From: Sabulibacter ruber | GTDB taxonomy: Bacteria > Bacteroidota > Bacteroidia > Cytophagales > Hymenobacteraceae | DNA length: 64,000 nt | NCBI RefSeq assembly: GCF_017355955.1 | Contig: NZ_JAFFID010000001.1 | Coordinates: 2,542,001-2,606,000 of the forward strand | Direction of reading: 5' to 3' | In this document: piece by piece, positions 1 through 8,827 of the stretch | Position numbering within the stretch: the first letter of the stretch is position 1 | Layout: each line of letters begins with the position of its first letter | Program-made: the position numbers and the translations under genes | The notes under the pieces: model-generated | Databases searched by the model: none | Seen by the model: the letters and a program-made list of their open reading frames with translations, nothing else | What the model was told of the DNA's origin: nothing

Positions 1-1257
1 AGCAACGACGCCGACTGGATCAACTTCGAGACTGTGGTAAGCACCGTGCCCGATCAGATTGCGCTGGCCCCCGGTTACCTGCAGAAAGAGTGGACTAAAA
101 GCGGACGCCGTTACTTCCACTACAAAATGGATTCGCCCATCCTGAACTTCTATTCCTTCCTGTCTGCCGACTATGAGGTGAAAAAGGATAAGTGGAAAGA
201 CGTAGCCATTGAGGTGTATTACCAGAAAGGCCACGAGTACAACCTGGACCGCATGATCAAAGGCGTGAAGAAATCCCTGGATTATTACACGGCCAACTTC
301 AGTCCGTACCAGCACCGGCAGGTGCGTATCCTGGAGTTCCCGGGCTACAGTGCCTTTGCGCAGGCGTTCCCCAATACCATTCCGTTCTCGGAGTCCATCG
401 GGTTTATTGCCGATGTGGATGACAAAGACCCCGAGGACATCGATTATCCGTTCTACGTGACGGCCCACGAAGTCGCGCACCAGTGGTGGGCGCACCAGGT
501 CATCGGCGGCGATGTGCAGGGCTCCACGCTGATGTCCGAGACCATGAGCCAGTACTCGGCCCTGATGGTGATGAAGAAGGAATACGGTGCCGAGCGCATG
601 AAGAAGTTCCTGAAGTACGAGATGAACAACTACCTGCTGGGCCGAGCCGGCGAGCGCAAGAAAGAACTGCCGCTGGCGCTGGTGGAAAACCAGCAGTACA
701 TTCATTACCGCAAGGGATCGGTGGTGATGTACGCCCTGGCAGACTACATCGGCGAAGACAAACTGAACGCGGCCTTGAAGGAATACGTGCAGAAAGTGGC
801 GTTCCAGCAGGCGCCGTACACCAACTCGGTGGAGTTTTTGAGCTACATTCGCAAAGCCACCCCCGATTCTCTGCAATACCTGGTAGACGATATGTTTGAA
901 AACATCACGCTCTACGAGAACAAAGCCACTGAAGCCTCGGCGGTGAAGCAGAAAGACGGTTCCTATAAAGTGACCTTCACCGTGGACGCTAAAAAATTCC
1001 GCGCAGATAGTCTGGGCAATGAAAGCCAGGCCAAGCTTAACGATTACATAGACGTGGCCGTGATGACCCGTAAAAAGATTGACGGCAACTGGCAGGATGC
1101 CCCGCTGTACCTGCAGAAACAACGCATCAAAGCCGGGCAGAATAAACTGGAGATCATTGTGAAGGAGAAACCGCAGAAAGCAGGCATAGATCCTTTCAAC
1201 AAACTTATTGACCGCAACCCAGAGGACAACCTGAAAGAGGTAACGGTAAAATCCTAA
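1..1257 (+). CDS. M1-family zinc aminopeptidase domain, C-terminal part (5' end outside window)
   Basis: The frame is open from the first base, so the true start lies upstream; about 418 codons are visible. Zinc-binding motif HEVAH is encoded at 466-480, followed 19 residues later by the third ligand in SETMSQYSAL. This is the gluzincin (M1) arrangement with one extra residue in the usual 18-residue spacing. The stretch around QGSTLMSETMSQYSALMVM is typical of Bacteroidota proteins in which an ABC-permease-like N-terminus is fused to an M1 peptidase. That fusion cannot be confirmed because the N-terminus is missing. After the catalytic part, roughly the last 120 residues look like a beta-rich C-terminal domain. 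A strong hairpin terminator follows within 25 bp, so this is the last gene of its transcript. Expected role: peptide hydrolysis at or near the inner membrane. Confidence 0.85.
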   Translation, partial: SNDADWINFETVVSTVPDQIALAPGYLQKEWTKSGRRYFHYKMDSPILNFYSFLSADYEVKKDKWKDVAIEVYYQKGHEYNLDRMIKGVKKSLDYYTANFSPYQHRQVRILEFPGYSAFAQAFPNTIPFSESIGFIADVDDKDPEDIDYPFYVTAHEVAHQWWAHQVIGGDVQGSTLMSETMSQYSALMVMKKEYGAERMKKFLKYEMNNYLLGRAGERKKELPLALVENQQYIHYRKGSVVMYALADYIGEDKLNAALKEYVQKVAFQQAPYTNSVEFLSYIRKATPDSLQYLVDDMFENITLYENKATEASAVKQKDGSYKVTFTVDAKKFRADSLGNESQAKLNDYIDVAVMTRKKIDGNWQDAPLYLQKQRIKAGQNKLEIIVKEKPQKAGIDPFNKLIDRNPEDNLKEVTVKS

Positions 1258-1276
1258 CCGTCTCTTACCATTACAG

Positions 1277-1310
1277 AAAGCCCGGCTCCTTACAAGGCCG
1301 GGCTTTTCTT
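1277..1310 (+). terminator. Rho-independent terminator after the M1 peptidase
   Basis: Perfect 10-bp arms AAAGCCCGGC (1277-1286) and GCCGGGCTTT (1297-1306) with a 10-nt loop, followed by TTCTT. Confidence 0.85.
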
Positions 1311-1529
1311 GCCCAAAGCTGGGTACTTATCATAGGGCATGCTATAGTCAGATTGGGTTAATTGAAGGCGATAAAAGAAAGAAAACCGTTGAGAAGATCG
1401 CCTTAAAGTCTTTTTATAAACCATCCTTTTGAGAATGGTTTCGGATGTGTTTTCCGAAAATCAGGTCAGAAACGGCTCATCCCTATTACCGGCAGAAGCG
1501 TATATAAAAGTTCACCAAACTTCAAGCCT

Positions 1530-1910
1530 ATGCGTACCGAGTATAAACCGGCCATTGATGCGTTGCTGGCCTGCATTGCGGCCTGCGATCATTGCGCCAC
1601 CGCCTGTTTGCAGGAAGAAGAAGTGAAGAAAATGGCGCGCTGCATTCACCTGGACCTGGACTGCGCCGACTATTGCCGGCTTTCGGCCTCGTTCCTGTCC
1701 AAGGGTTCTGAGCATGCCCGCCTGGTCCTCCGGCAGTGTGTGGAAATCTGTGAGGCCTGCGCCGTGGAGTGCGAGCGCCACGCCCAGGACCATTGCCAAG
1801 CCTGCGCCGCCGCCTGCCGACGATGCATAGAGGCCTGCCAGGAACTGATCCCGAAGACTGATCCTTTGCGCGAACTCCTAGCCGTGGCCAACGCCTCAGA
1901 TTCTGAATAA
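1530..1910 (+). CDS. Four-helix-bundle copper storage protein (Csp-like, cytosolic type)
   Basis: 126 residues with 16 cysteines (15, 19, 22, 26, 38, 45, 49, 70, 74, 77, 81, 89, 92, 96, 99, 103), mostly in CxxxC or CxxC spacing along predicted helices. This is the hallmark of the Csp/DUF326 four-helix bundles, which hold many Cu(I) ions inside the bundle through cysteine thiolates. No signal peptide is visible, so the protein should be cytosolic (Csp3-like), buffering or storing Cu(I). The ATG at 1530 is followed directly by the family-like MRTEYKPAIDALLACIAACDHC-type start. It sits upstream of an FAD oxidoreductase and a CopA/CopZ pair in the same orientation, although a terminator separates it from them. 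That context supports a copper role; metal content is inferred. Confidence 0.9.
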   Translation: MRTEYKPAIDALLACIAACDHCATACLQEEEVKKMARCIHLDLDCADYCRLSASFLSKGSEHARLVLRQCVEICEACAVECERHAQDHCQACAAACRRCIEACQELIPKTDPLRELLAVANASDSE

Positions 1911-1952
1911 CGTTTCAGAGCCGTTTCGGCCAAAGAAGCCTAAAAACATACC

Positions 1953-1995
1953 AAAGCTCCTTCAACACACCCGACCGTTGAAGGAGCTTTTTTAT
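1953..1995 (+). terminator. Terminator after the Csp gene
   Basis: 14-bp perfect arms (1953-1966 and 1977-1990) around CACACCCGAC, followed by a T-run. It ends the copper storage transcript. Confidence 0.85.
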
Positions 1996-2014
1996 TAGCG
2001 GCACTCTCTCCTCC

Positions 2015-2038
2015 GCTGGCGCGAGCCTCCGGCTCGTG
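2015..2038. repeat. Single REP-like palindrome (GCTGGCGCGAG head)
   Basis: GCTGGCGCGAGCC followed by TCCGGCTCGTG forms a short hairpin (GCGAGCC/GGCTCG plus flanks). The GCTGGCGCGAG head is shared with the paired elements at 15655-15837, so this is a solitary member of the same family. Confidence 0.6.
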
Positions 2039-2146
2039 TCCGCACGCATTCCTAACTTTCATAGTAGGCTTGCACCTTCCCCACTGAAGCCGAAATCTTG
2101 CACCTCTTCTATAAAATTGTGTAAAGCTCCCGTTCTGACCAGTTTC

Positions 2147-2154
2147 TAGCTTTG
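2147..2154 (+). promoter_or_regulatory. Bacteroidota -7 box (TAGCTTTG) for the FAD oxidoreductase
   Basis: Exact match to the TAnnTTTG box. It places transcription start near 2160 and argues against the upstream in-frame TTG at 2152, which lies inside the box. No clear TTG-type -33 box at the expected distance. Confidence 0.55.
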
Positions 2155-2175
2155 CCTCTCCGAACAAAAAAAGAG

Positions 2176-3243
2176 ATGCAGGCGACACAGGAATCTTGGC
2201 AAACAAGAGAAATCTACGAGGTACTGGTGATCGGGGCGGGTCAGGCGGGACTGGCTTTGGGCTATTATCTGCAACAGCAGAAAAAGAACTTTCTGCTACT
2301 AGACGCCTCCCCTAGAGTGGGCGATTCCTGGCGGAACCGGTATGATTCCCTCCGGCTGTTCACCCCTGCCCCGTACTGTAACTTGCCCGGCTGGCCGCTG
2401 CCGCTCCCCAAAGACCATTACCCCACCAAAGACGAGATCGCCGATTACCTGGAACAGTACGCCCAGCGCTTTCAATTGCCTTTGACCTTGGAGCAGAAGG
2501 TAGTGGCCTTAACCAAAACAGACGGCATTTTCCAGGTACAAACCCAAAAGCAGTTCTTTCAGGCAAAGCAAATAGTAGTCGCTACTGGGCAGTTCCAGAG
2601 GCCATTCGTACCCAACTACGCCACAAATCCAGCTGATAGTGTTCTGCAACTGCACAGTTCCCAATACCGCAACCCGGCGCAAATCCCCACCGGGAAAGTA
2701 TTGATAGTGGGAGCCGGTAACTCCGGAGCGCAGCTTGCCGTGGAGCTGGCCCAAACGCACGAGGTGCACCTGTCCGTGAAAAGGCCGCCCCGGTTTTACC
2801 CGCTCCAACTGCTGGGCCGAAGCGTCTTCTGGTGGGCCTCGAAGACCGGAGCCATCTACGCGCCGCCCACTTCCTTCCTCGGGAAAAAGATGCTCAAACA
2901 AGCCGATGTGGTCTATGGCCGTGAGTTGGAAGTGCTGCTACAAAAAGGAGTGGTTCAACTCCGCCCGGAGATCAGAGCGTTTGACCAGGAACAAGTTATT
3001 TTTCAGGATGGTACCCAGTCTTCCTTCAGCAGTATTCTTTGGGCAACGGGGTTTAGGCCAGATTACAATTGGCTACAGATCCCCGGGGCAATAGCAGCAA
3101 ATGGCGCTCCTGTTCACCATAACGGCATCAGTCCGGTAGCCGGTTTGTTTTACCTGGGCCTTTCCTGGCAGCGGAGTCGAGGCTCTGCTCTGCTATTGGG
3201 TGCGGGAAGAGACGCCCGGTACATCGCGGAGCGGCTCGCTTAA
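2176..3243 (+). CDS. NAD(P)/FAD-dependent oxidoreductase, CzcO/flavin-monooxygenase-like
   Basis: About 355 residues. An N-terminal FAD-binding Rossmann motif (VLVIGAGQAGLALGYY, about residues 15-30) is followed by DSWRNRYDSLRLFTP, typical of the CzcO/ArsO/YUCCA-like single-component flavoprotein monooxygenases. A second dinucleotide motif (VLIVGAGNSGAQLAVE, about residue 175) binds NADPH, and an ATGF motif follows near residue 290. An in-frame TTG at 2152 overlaps the promoter box, so I choose the ATG at 2176. The gene lies between the copper storage gene and copA on the same strand, each with its own promoter-like box. Family members in metal-resistance clusters are often annotated without a proven substrate. 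The reaction is likely NADPH- and O2-dependent oxidation of a small molecule; the substrate is unknown. Confidence 0.8.
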   Translation: MQATQESWQTREIYEVLVIGAGQAGLALGYYLQQQKKNFLLLDASPRVGDSWRNRYDSLRLFTPAPYCNLPGWPLPLPKDHYPTKDEIADYLEQYAQRFQLPLTLEQKVVALTKTDGIFQVQTQKQFFQAKQIVVATGQFQRPFVPNYATNPADSVLQLHSSQYRNPAQIPTGKVLIVGAGNSGAQLAVELAQTHEVHLSVKRPPRFYPLQLLGRSVFWWASKTGAIYAPPTSFLGKKMLKQADVVYGRELEVLLQKGVVQLRPEIRAFDQEQVIFQDGTQSSFSSILWATGFRPDYNWLQIPGAIAANGAPVHHNGISPVAGLFYLGLSWQRSRGSALLLGAGRDARYIAERLA

Positions 3244-3296
3244 AATTATATAAATCTTGGATACAAAGCTGTAACGGCTGCGCTGCTCTCCCGCTA

Positions 3297-3304
3297 TACC
3301 TTTG
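3297..3304 (+). promoter_or_regulatory. Bacteroidota -7 box (TACCTTTG) for copA
   Basis: Exact TAnnTTTG match 37 bp before the copA ATG. No convincing -33 box seen. Confidence 0.5.
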
Positions 3305-3341
3305 TATCAGAACTTGAAACAGTACCTAATTACCTATACCT

Positions 3342-5588
3342 ATGGCAACCCTGACGAAAGAAAAGACGAAACCCGCCATAAAAAACAGTTTCCCGGTGGA
3401 AGGCATGAGTTGTGCCGCCTGCGCCGTAAGCGTAGAGTCTATGCTGCAGGCCCAACCGGGTGTGCAGAACGCCGCCGTGAACTTCGCCAACAAGACTGTT
3501 CTGATGGAATACGTCCCGGGCACCGATCTCCAAAAACTGCAAAAATCGCTGCAGGACATCGGCTATGGCCTGCTCATCCAGAAAGAGGAAGCCACGCAGG
3601 AGGCGCAGGAAGCCCGCGAGCAGGAAGCTTACGCCCGCATCAAGACCAAAACCATTTGGGCCGCGGCCTTGTCATTGCCGGTGGCGGTCATTGGCATGTT
3701 CTTCCACCATATGCCCTACGGCAACTGGATCATGCTGGCCCTCACCCTGCCGGTGGTGTTCTGGTTTGGGCGCAATTTCTACGTGAACGCGTTCAAGCAG
3801 GCCCGCCACGGCAAAGCCAACATGGATACGCTGGTGGCGCTGAGCACCGGCATCGCGTTTCTGTTCAGCGCCTTCAACACCATTTATCCGCAGTTCTTTC
3901 TGTCGCGTGGGTTGGAGCCGCACGTGTACTATGAGGCCGCCACGGTGATCATCGCGTTTATTTTGCTGGGCAAACTGCTGGAGGAAAGAGCCAAATCGCG
4001 CACTTCGGGAGCTATCAAAAAACTGATGGGCTTGCAGCCGAAATCTGTCAAAGCCCTACGAAACGGACAGGAAGTGGAGTTGCCCATTGAGCAAGTGCTG
4101 GTGGGCGATGTGTTGCTCATCCGCCCCGGCGAGAAGATTCCGGTGGATGGCCGGGTGGTGAGCGGTTCCTCGTTCCTGGACGAGAGCATGATCAGCGGAG
4201 AGCCGATTCCGGTGGAGAAAACCGCCGGCGACCAGGTCTTCACGGGCACCATCAACCAGAAAGGCAGCCTACAGATCTCTGCGGAGAAAGTAGGCGCCGA
4301 GACGCTTTTGGCCCAGATTATCAAAATGGTGCAGGAAGCGCAGGGCTCCAAAGCGCCGGTGCAGCAACTCACCGACAAAGTAGCCGGCATCTTCGTGCCC
4401 ATCGTGATCGGGATTGCCCTGCTCAGCTTCGCGGCCTGGTACTTCCTGGGCGGCGACAACAACGTGACGCACGCGCTGCTAGCTTTGATCACGGTACTCA
4501 TCATTGCCTGTCCGTGTGCGTTGGGGCTGGCCACGCCAACCGCCATCATGGTGGGGGTGGGTCGCGGGGCGGAGAACGGCATCCTGATCAAAGACGCCGA
4601 GAGCCTGGAGACCGCCCACAAACTAACCGCCGTGGTGCTGGACAAAACCGGTACCATCACCAAAGGCAAACCCGAGGTCACCGAGCTTTCCTGGGCGGTT
4701 CCGCAGGAAGCGCAGGCAGAACTGGCCTCGGTGTTGCTGGCCTTGGAAAACCAATCGGAGCACCCGCTGGCCGAGGCCGTTTCCAAATACCTCACAGAAC
4801 AAGGCGTGAAAGCCGCTAACTTGGAGCAGTTCAGTAGTGTGACCGGCCGGGGCGTACAGGCGCAGTACCAAGGACAGACGTTCTGGTTGGGCAATGAAAA
4901 ACTGATGCAGGAAAACGACCTCCGTTTTACGCCTGATTTGGAGAAAACGGCCCAAAAACTGAAATCCGAAGCCAAAACAGTGGTGTTCGCCGGAACGCAG
5001 GGCCAGGTGGTGGCGCTCATCGCCATTGCCGATGCCATCAAGGAAACCTCGGCGCAGGCCATCCGGGAAATGCAGCACCAGGGCCTGAATGTCTACATGC
5101 TCACCGGCGACAACGCCCAGACCGCCGCCGCTGTGGCGCAACAGGTAGGCCTGCAACATTACAAAGCCGAGGTAATGCCGCAAGATAAAGCCGATTTCAT
5201 TCAGGAGCTGCAGCGCCAGGGCCACGTGGTGGGCATGGTGGGCGACGGCATCAACGACTCCCAGGCGCTGGCCCTTGCGGATGTAGGCATTGCCATGGGC
5301 CGCGGCACCGACATCGCCATGGATGTGGCCAAGATCACGCTCATGCACTCAGATCTGCGGGCCATTGCCAACGCCATCAAACTGAGCAAGGCCACCGTGC
5401 GTACCATTCACCAGAACCTGTTCTGGGCGTTCATTTACAACGTGATCGGGATACCGGTAGCGGCCGGTTTGCTCTACCCTATCTGGGGCTTCCTGCTGGA
5501 CCCCATGCTGGCCGGAGCGGCCATGGCCCTGAGCTCGGTCTCGGTGGTCACCAACAGTTTGCGCCTCCGAACGTTAACGTTGAAATAA
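3342..5588 (+). CDS. copA: Cu(I)-exporting P1B-type ATPase CopA
   Basis: 748 residues. One N-terminal heavy-metal-associated domain carries GMSCAACA (about residues 20-27). The transmembrane metal site CPC is at 390-392, in the [12 protein letters not shown] context of P1B-1 copper pumps. The phosphorylated aspartate is D434 in DKTGTIT. Further landmarks are an HPLAEAV nucleotide-binding motif, MLTGDN, and [11 protein letters not shown]. The last helices hold the YN...GIPVAAG and MALSSVSV motifs expected for Cu+ specificity. The pump exports cytosolic Cu(I) across the inner membrane using ATP. A small metallochaperone gene begins 57 bp downstream on the same strand, an arrangement seen for CopA/CopZ pairs. 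Single-HMA architecture and length are normal. Confidence 0.95.
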   Translation: MATLTKEKTKPAIKNSFPVEGMSCAACAVSVESMLQAQPGVQNAAVNFANKTVLMEYVPGTDLQKLQKSLQDIGYGLLIQKEEATQEAQEAREQEAYARIKTKTIWAAALSLPVAVIGMFFHHMPYGNWIMLALTLPVVFWFGRNFYVNAFKQARHGKANMDTLVALSTGIAFLFSAFNTIYPQFFLSRGLEPHVYYEAATVIIAFILLGKLLEERAKSRTSGAIKKLMGLQPKSVKALRNGQEVELPIEQVLVGDVLLIRPGEKIPVDGRVVSGSSFLDESMISGEPIPVEKTAGDQVFTGTINQKGSLQISAEKVGAETLLAQIIKMVQEAQGSKAPVQQLTDKVAGIFVPIVIGIALLSFAAWYFLGGDNNVTHALLALITVLIIACPCALGLATPTAIMVGVGRGAENGILIKDAESLETAHKLTAVVLDKTGTITKGKPEVTELSWAVPQEAQAELASVLLALENQSEHPLAEAVSKYLTEQGVKAANLEQFSSVTGRGVQAQYQGQTFWLGNEKLMQENDLRFTPDLEKTAQKLKSEAKTVVFAGTQGQVVALIAIADAIKETSAQAIREMQHQGLNVYMLTGDNAQTAAAVAQQVGLQHYKAEVMPQDKADFIQELQRQGHVVGMVGDGINDSQALALADVGIAMGRGTDIAMDVAKITLMHSDLRAIANAIKLSKATVRTIHQNLFWAFIYNVIGIPVAAGLLYPIWGFLLDPMLAGAAMALSSVSVVTNSLRLRTLTLK

Positions 5589-5645
5589 TTGCTGATTGCT
5601 GATTTTTTTAAACTGATTCATAATTCTCAAATCTTAATTACCGCT

Positions 5646-5858
5646 ATGTCGACACTGAAATTCAAAACCAATATCAAATGCGGTGGCTGCGTGAGCGCCG
5701 TCACTGAATCTTTGGACAACACACCTGGCATTTACGAGTGGCAGGTAGACACCAACAACCCAGACAAGATCCTAACCGTGGAAGGCGATGCCACCTCTGA
5801 GGCCGTCATCAAAGCCGTGCAAACCGCCGGGTACGATGCCACCGAAGTTGAAGCGTAA
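5646..5858 (+). CDS. Small heavy-metal-associated domain protein (CopZ-like copper chaperone)
   Basis: 70 residues, essentially one HMA ferredoxin-like domain. The metal loop reads NIKCGGCVSA: the two cysteines of the CxxC site are present, but the usual Met of MxCxxC is Lys here. An in-frame TTG lies 57 bp upstream, but the residues it would add have no domain similarity, so the ATG at 5646 is chosen. It follows copA by 57 bp without a terminator between and is followed by one, so the two are probably cotranscribed. Expected role: shuttling Cu(I) to CopA or the storage protein. The atypical GG between the cysteines and the missing Met make a different thiophilic metal possible. Confidence 0.85.
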   Translation: MSTLKFKTNIKCGGCVSAVTESLDNTPGIYEWQVDTNNPDKILTVEGDATSEAVIKAVQTAGYDATEVEA

Positions 5859-5877
5859 TTGCTCTTTTCTCCCAAAC

Positions 5878-5914
5878 AAAAAGGCCACCTGAAAGAAAAG
5901 TGGCCTTTTTGTTT
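5878..5914 (+). terminator. Terminator after copA-copZ-like pair
   Basis: 11-bp perfect arms AAAAAGGCCAC (5878-5888) and GTGGCCTTTTT (5900-5910), then a T-run. Confidence 0.85.
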
Positions 5915-6051
5915 TAAGAAGATTCTATAGGTTTACGCTTGATCTGTTTTCTGCCTAAGGATTATTTTCTAACTCTTCCTTTATCCCACTCTTCACTTCT
6001 TACTTCTATTTAGTTTGGATTTCAGTCCTTTTCTAACAATACATTCCCTTT

Positions 6052-6142
6052 TGTCCTTCTGAAAGGATTTTGGCAGCGAACGGCAGTGCCGTTTAAGCAT
6101 TGCTTTTGTAGCTTGCCCACAAGATCCTTTCAGGATGACAGT
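6052..6142. repeat. Inverted intergenic element (TCCTTCTGAAAGGAT / ATCCTTTCAGGATGA ends)
   Basis: The gap 5859-6369 has no credible gene. Within it, TTGTCCTTCTGAAAGGAT near 6052 and AGATCCTTTCAGGATGACA near 6123 are imperfect inverted copies about 55 bp apart, and each is itself near-palindromic (CTGAAAGG/CCTTTCAG). This looks like a small non-coding repeat element. No other copy is seen in the window. Confidence 0.45.
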
Positions 6143-6369
6143 TCATTGGATCTTAGATGAACAAAGCAAGCGACCTCAGGAAATGTTTCTATTCATCTAG
6201 GTCGCTCCAATCATTGAAAAATGGCCCTTACCGCCGAGAATCTATTTTCCTTTTAAATTCCAGAAAACAGCCAGAAAACAGAAGTTCAAAGTACAGCGTG
6301 AAGCAATATCGCTTAGCTTTGGTCAATAAGTTTACTCACCCTGCGTTTTCAGGCAAACCACTCCGCGGC

Positions 6370-6936
6370 ATGACCAGATATCTACTGTTTGGGATTCTCT
6401 TCTTTTTCAGCTTCTTTTTCGCCAACAACAGCCAGGCCCAGAACAGAGATACGCTCACTACGGCTTCAGCCTCCAAACCCGGGATGTACCGGTATCTGCT
6501 GCTGGCGAAAACCGGTTCTCTGGCCCGCTATCGGATTCACATTGGAGAGACTATCACGTTCAAGCGCTTTCAGGACGAGAAGCTGCGCACGGCCGAAGTT
6601 CTGGACATCAGGGGCAATTCATTTTATATCTCCGGTTTGGAAGTTCCGCTGAAAGAGGTGGAGAAGATACGGCTCCGCAACCACACTGGCGGCCGGAAAG
6701 TGGCGGGTTTTGGCTCTGTGTTGCTCAAAGGGGCTGGCGTAGTTTTCACACTGGTGGGCGCCATTAACGTACTCACCAACTTAAGCAGCCAGGAAAAAGA
6801 TGACCGGAACGATGCCCTGCAAACCATGGCAGGAGCGGCCACCCTGTACGCCGCCGGATCGGTGCTGAACGGCCTACGGAAAGGCACCTACACCATTAAT
6901 GACAAATGGACGCTAAAAGTCATTGAGATGTACTAA
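6370..6936 (+). CDS. Secreted or membrane-associated hypothetical protein
   Basis: 188 residues from the ATG at 6370. This start is chosen because it begins a clean signal peptide (MTRYLLFGILFFFSFFFANN, cleavage likely after SQAQ). The 71 in-frame codons further upstream are polar and uninformative. The mature part starts with about 100 soluble residues, including SLARYRIHIGETITFKRF. A hydrophobic glycine-rich stretch (about 115-140, GFGSVLLKGAGVVFTLVGA) and a second weaker one (MAGAATLYAAGSVLNGL) follow, which may be membrane-spanning or amphipathic. No family recognised. It converges on selO, with a palindromic repeat between the two stops. Confidence 0.65.
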   Translation: MTRYLLFGILFFFSFFFANNSQAQNRDTLTTASASKPGMYRYLLLAKTGSLARYRIHIGETITFKRFQDEKLRTAEVLDIRGNSFYISGLEVPLKEVEKIRLRNHTGGRKVAGFGSVLLKGAGVVFTLVGAINVLTNLSSQEKDDRNDALQTMAGAATLYAAGSVLNGLRKGTYTINDKWTLKVIEMY

Positions 6937-6968
6937 CCTCACATGACTTCCGCGTCCATTTTATTTAG

Positions 6969-6998
6969 GAGCCGATTTCCTGAAATCAGGCTCAAAAC
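6969..6998. repeat. GTTTTC-core palindromic element, copy 1
   Basis: GAGCC-GATTTC (6969-6979) pairs with GAAATC-A-GGCTC (6982-6993), one bulged A, then AAAAC. It lies between the convergent ends of the secreted hypothetical and selO. Confidence 0.6.
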
Positions 6999-7007
6999 AC
7001 CGTCAAA

Positions 7008-8567
7008 TTAAGAGCTGCAAGACAGCATGGAGCAACCGGCTTTTTGGCTGGCCCAGTCCGGTCTTTTGGCGAAGAACTCATCGAAATTGCGGGAATACGG
7101 ATCTTTCATGGCTTCCTGCAGTTTCGTAAAAAGCGTGTTGTCTCCTTTTTCCAGCCCTTCAATGGCTTGGTGCAGCAGGTAATTCCGGAGGATGAACCGT
7201 GGGTTGTTTTCGCGCATGCGCTGCAAGGATTCCTCGCGAGAGATGGTATTGGCTTGCAAGCGGGTGGCGTAGTCCTTCATTAAATTGAACAACATGGCGC
7301 GCTCGCCGGTCTCCAGCTCCCGGTAAAAACTCGGTTGAAAATGTGTTTCCACGGCCTGCTCCTCTCCTAATTCCTCGGGCAGTTCTATCAGCAACTGGAA
7401 GAAGATGGTCATGTCCAGGTTGAGGGTGGCCATAGTCTCGGAGAAGCGCATGATCAGCTCCTTGTCTTCCTCTTTGGGTGCGTCAAGCCCCAGTTTGTTC
7501 GCCATCATGGCGTAGTATTTCTGGTAGAAGACTTCCTCGTAAGTTTCCAACACGGCTACCAGTTCCTCGGTGCCGGGCAAAAGCGGCGCGATGGCACTGG
7601 CCAGACAACCCAGGTTCCAATAGGCAATGTTCGCCTGCTTCCCGAAGGCGTACCGGCGGCCCGGCAAGTCTGTGGTGTTGGGTGTGAAATCGGGGTCGTA
7701 ATCGTCCAGGAAGGAGTACGGGCCGTAGTCAATGGTCAGGCCCAGGATAGACATGTTATCGGTGTTCATGACGCCGTGCACAAAGCCCACGCGCATCCAC
7801 TCCACCATGAGTTGGGCGGTGCGTTCCAGTATCTCCTTGAACCAATCCAGGATGCGGTTCTCACCCGTGATGTGCGGGTAGTAACGGCTGATGGTCCAGT
7901 CTACCAGTTTTTGCAGGTTCTCGGTTTCCCGTCGGGCCGCGGGCATCTCAAAACTCCCGAAACGCAGGAAAGTTGGGGCCACGCGCATGACAATGGCACC
8001 AGGTTCATAGGCGGGGTTACCGTTGTAGAACATATCGCGCAGCACCTGGTCGCCGGTAGAAACCAGACTCAGGGCCCGGGTGGTGGGCACACGCAGGTAG
8101 TGCATGGCCTCGCTCATAAGGTATTCCCGCACCGAGGACCGCAGTACGGCTCGTCCATCGGCCCGGCGGGAATACGGCGTCAGGCCTGCGCCTTTCAACT
8201 GCAGTTCCCAGGATTTTCCGTCCGGTGCTACCCACTCGCCTAAGGTAATGGCCCGTCCGTCGCCCAGCTGCCCCGCCCAGTTCCCGAACTGGTGTCCGGC
8301 GTAGCAGGCCGCGTACGGGTACATGGTAGGTGCCACGTAGTTTCCACCCAAGATGTCGATGTCATTTTGGGCGGTGGGTTTCTCGATGCCCAGTTCTTGC
8401 GCCAGTTCCTCAGACCAGGCTAATAACTCAACCTTGTTCACCGGCGTGGGCAGGGCTTTGCTGTACAGCATGCCGGGCGTTTGGCGCGGTTTCTGGTTGC
8501 CGCTGTCATCGCCGTCAAAAGCGTTGACAAACTCGTTTTTATATTCTTTCGTGCTTAAAGCTTGCAT
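7008..8567 (-). CDS. selO: Protein adenylyltransferase SelO (YdiU/UPF0061)
   Basis: 519 residues, full length for this pseudokinase family, which transfers AMP from ATP onto Ser/Thr/Tyr of target proteins. Recognisable blocks are GHQFGNWAGQLGDGRAITLG (nucleotide loop), PTTRALSLVSTG, RVAPTFLRFGSFE, and HGVMNTDNMSILGLTIDYGP, which carries the metal-binding Asn and Asp. The C-terminus ends in the characteristic CSS tail. In some organisms the cysteine is selenocysteine, but here it is encoded as an ordinary Cys. It starts at an ATG with no visible SD. In E. coli, SelO AMPylates proteins during oxidative stress and prevents irreversible thiol oxidation, partly through glutaredoxin. The same role here is inference. 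Confidence 0.93.
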   Translation of the reverse strand: MQALSTKEYKNEFVNAFDGDDSGNQKPRQTPGMLYSKALPTPVNKVELLAWSEELAQELGIEKPTAQNDIDILGGNYVAPTMYPYAACYAGHQFGNWAGQLGDGRAITLGEWVAPDGKSWELQLKGAGLTPYSRRADGRAVLRSSVREYLMSEAMHYLRVPTTRALSLVSTGDQVLRDMFYNGNPAYEPGAIVMRVAPTFLRFGSFEMPAARRETENLQKLVDWTISRYYPHITGENRILDWFKEILERTAQLMVEWMRVGFVHGVMNTDNMSILGLTIDYGPYSFLDDYDPDFTPNTTDLPGRRYAFGKQANIAYWNLGCLASAIAPLLPGTEELVAVLETYEEVFYQKYYAMMANKLGLDAPKEEDKELIMRFSETMATLNLDMTIFFQLLIELPEELGEEQAVETHFQPSFYRELETGERAMLFNLMKDYATRLQANTISREESLQRMRENNPRFILRNYLLHQAIEGLEKGDNTLFTKLQEAMKDPYSRNFDEFFAKRPDWASQKAGCSMLSCSS

Positions 8568-8593
8568 TCGGTTCTGCTTAATTCGTTTTTCGG

Positions 8594-8630
8594 CTGTTTT
8601 CCTGAAAATGCCTTCTTTTCAGGAAAACAG
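8594..8630. repeat. GTTTTC-core palindromic element, copy 2 (15-bp perfect arms)
   Basis: CTGTTTTCCTGAAAA (8594-8608) and TTTTCAGGAAAACAG (8616-8630) are exact inverted repeats around TGCCTTC. Each arm alone also has the GTTTTC...GAAAA core. It lies between the divergent selO and alpha-amylase genes. Confidence 0.75.
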
Positions 8631-8751
8631 GCATCTTTCTTCAACATCATTTCCCCTGGAATAGTTGGGTTTGCGGGCTCCTTCTTTTGCATGTTGCCGG
8701 GGCATAGGTCAAAAGTAGCGCATTCTCCTTCCTCCCGGCATGAGGTTTACG

Positions 8752-8759
8752 TATCTTTG
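8752..8759 (+). promoter_or_regulatory. Bacteroidota -7 box (TATCTTTG) for the alpha-amylase gene
   Basis: Exact TAnnTTTG match 76 bp before the preferred ATG (8828). Transcription would start near 8765. Confidence 0.5.
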
Positions 8760-8827
8760 GGGAAACCAGTCCACGTACGGTAATGTGCGAACCACCGCAA
8801 TTATCTTTCACCTTTAATCCCGCCCCC

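Noticed and set aside
3929-5062. 377-codon minus-strand ORF inside copA
   Set aside because: Antisense shadow of a strongly conserved ATPase with low-complexity composition and no recognisable domain.
6157-6369. Longer start for the secreted hypothetical protein
   Set aside because: The extra 71 codons precede a clean signal peptide and would bury it; the ATG at 6370 is better.
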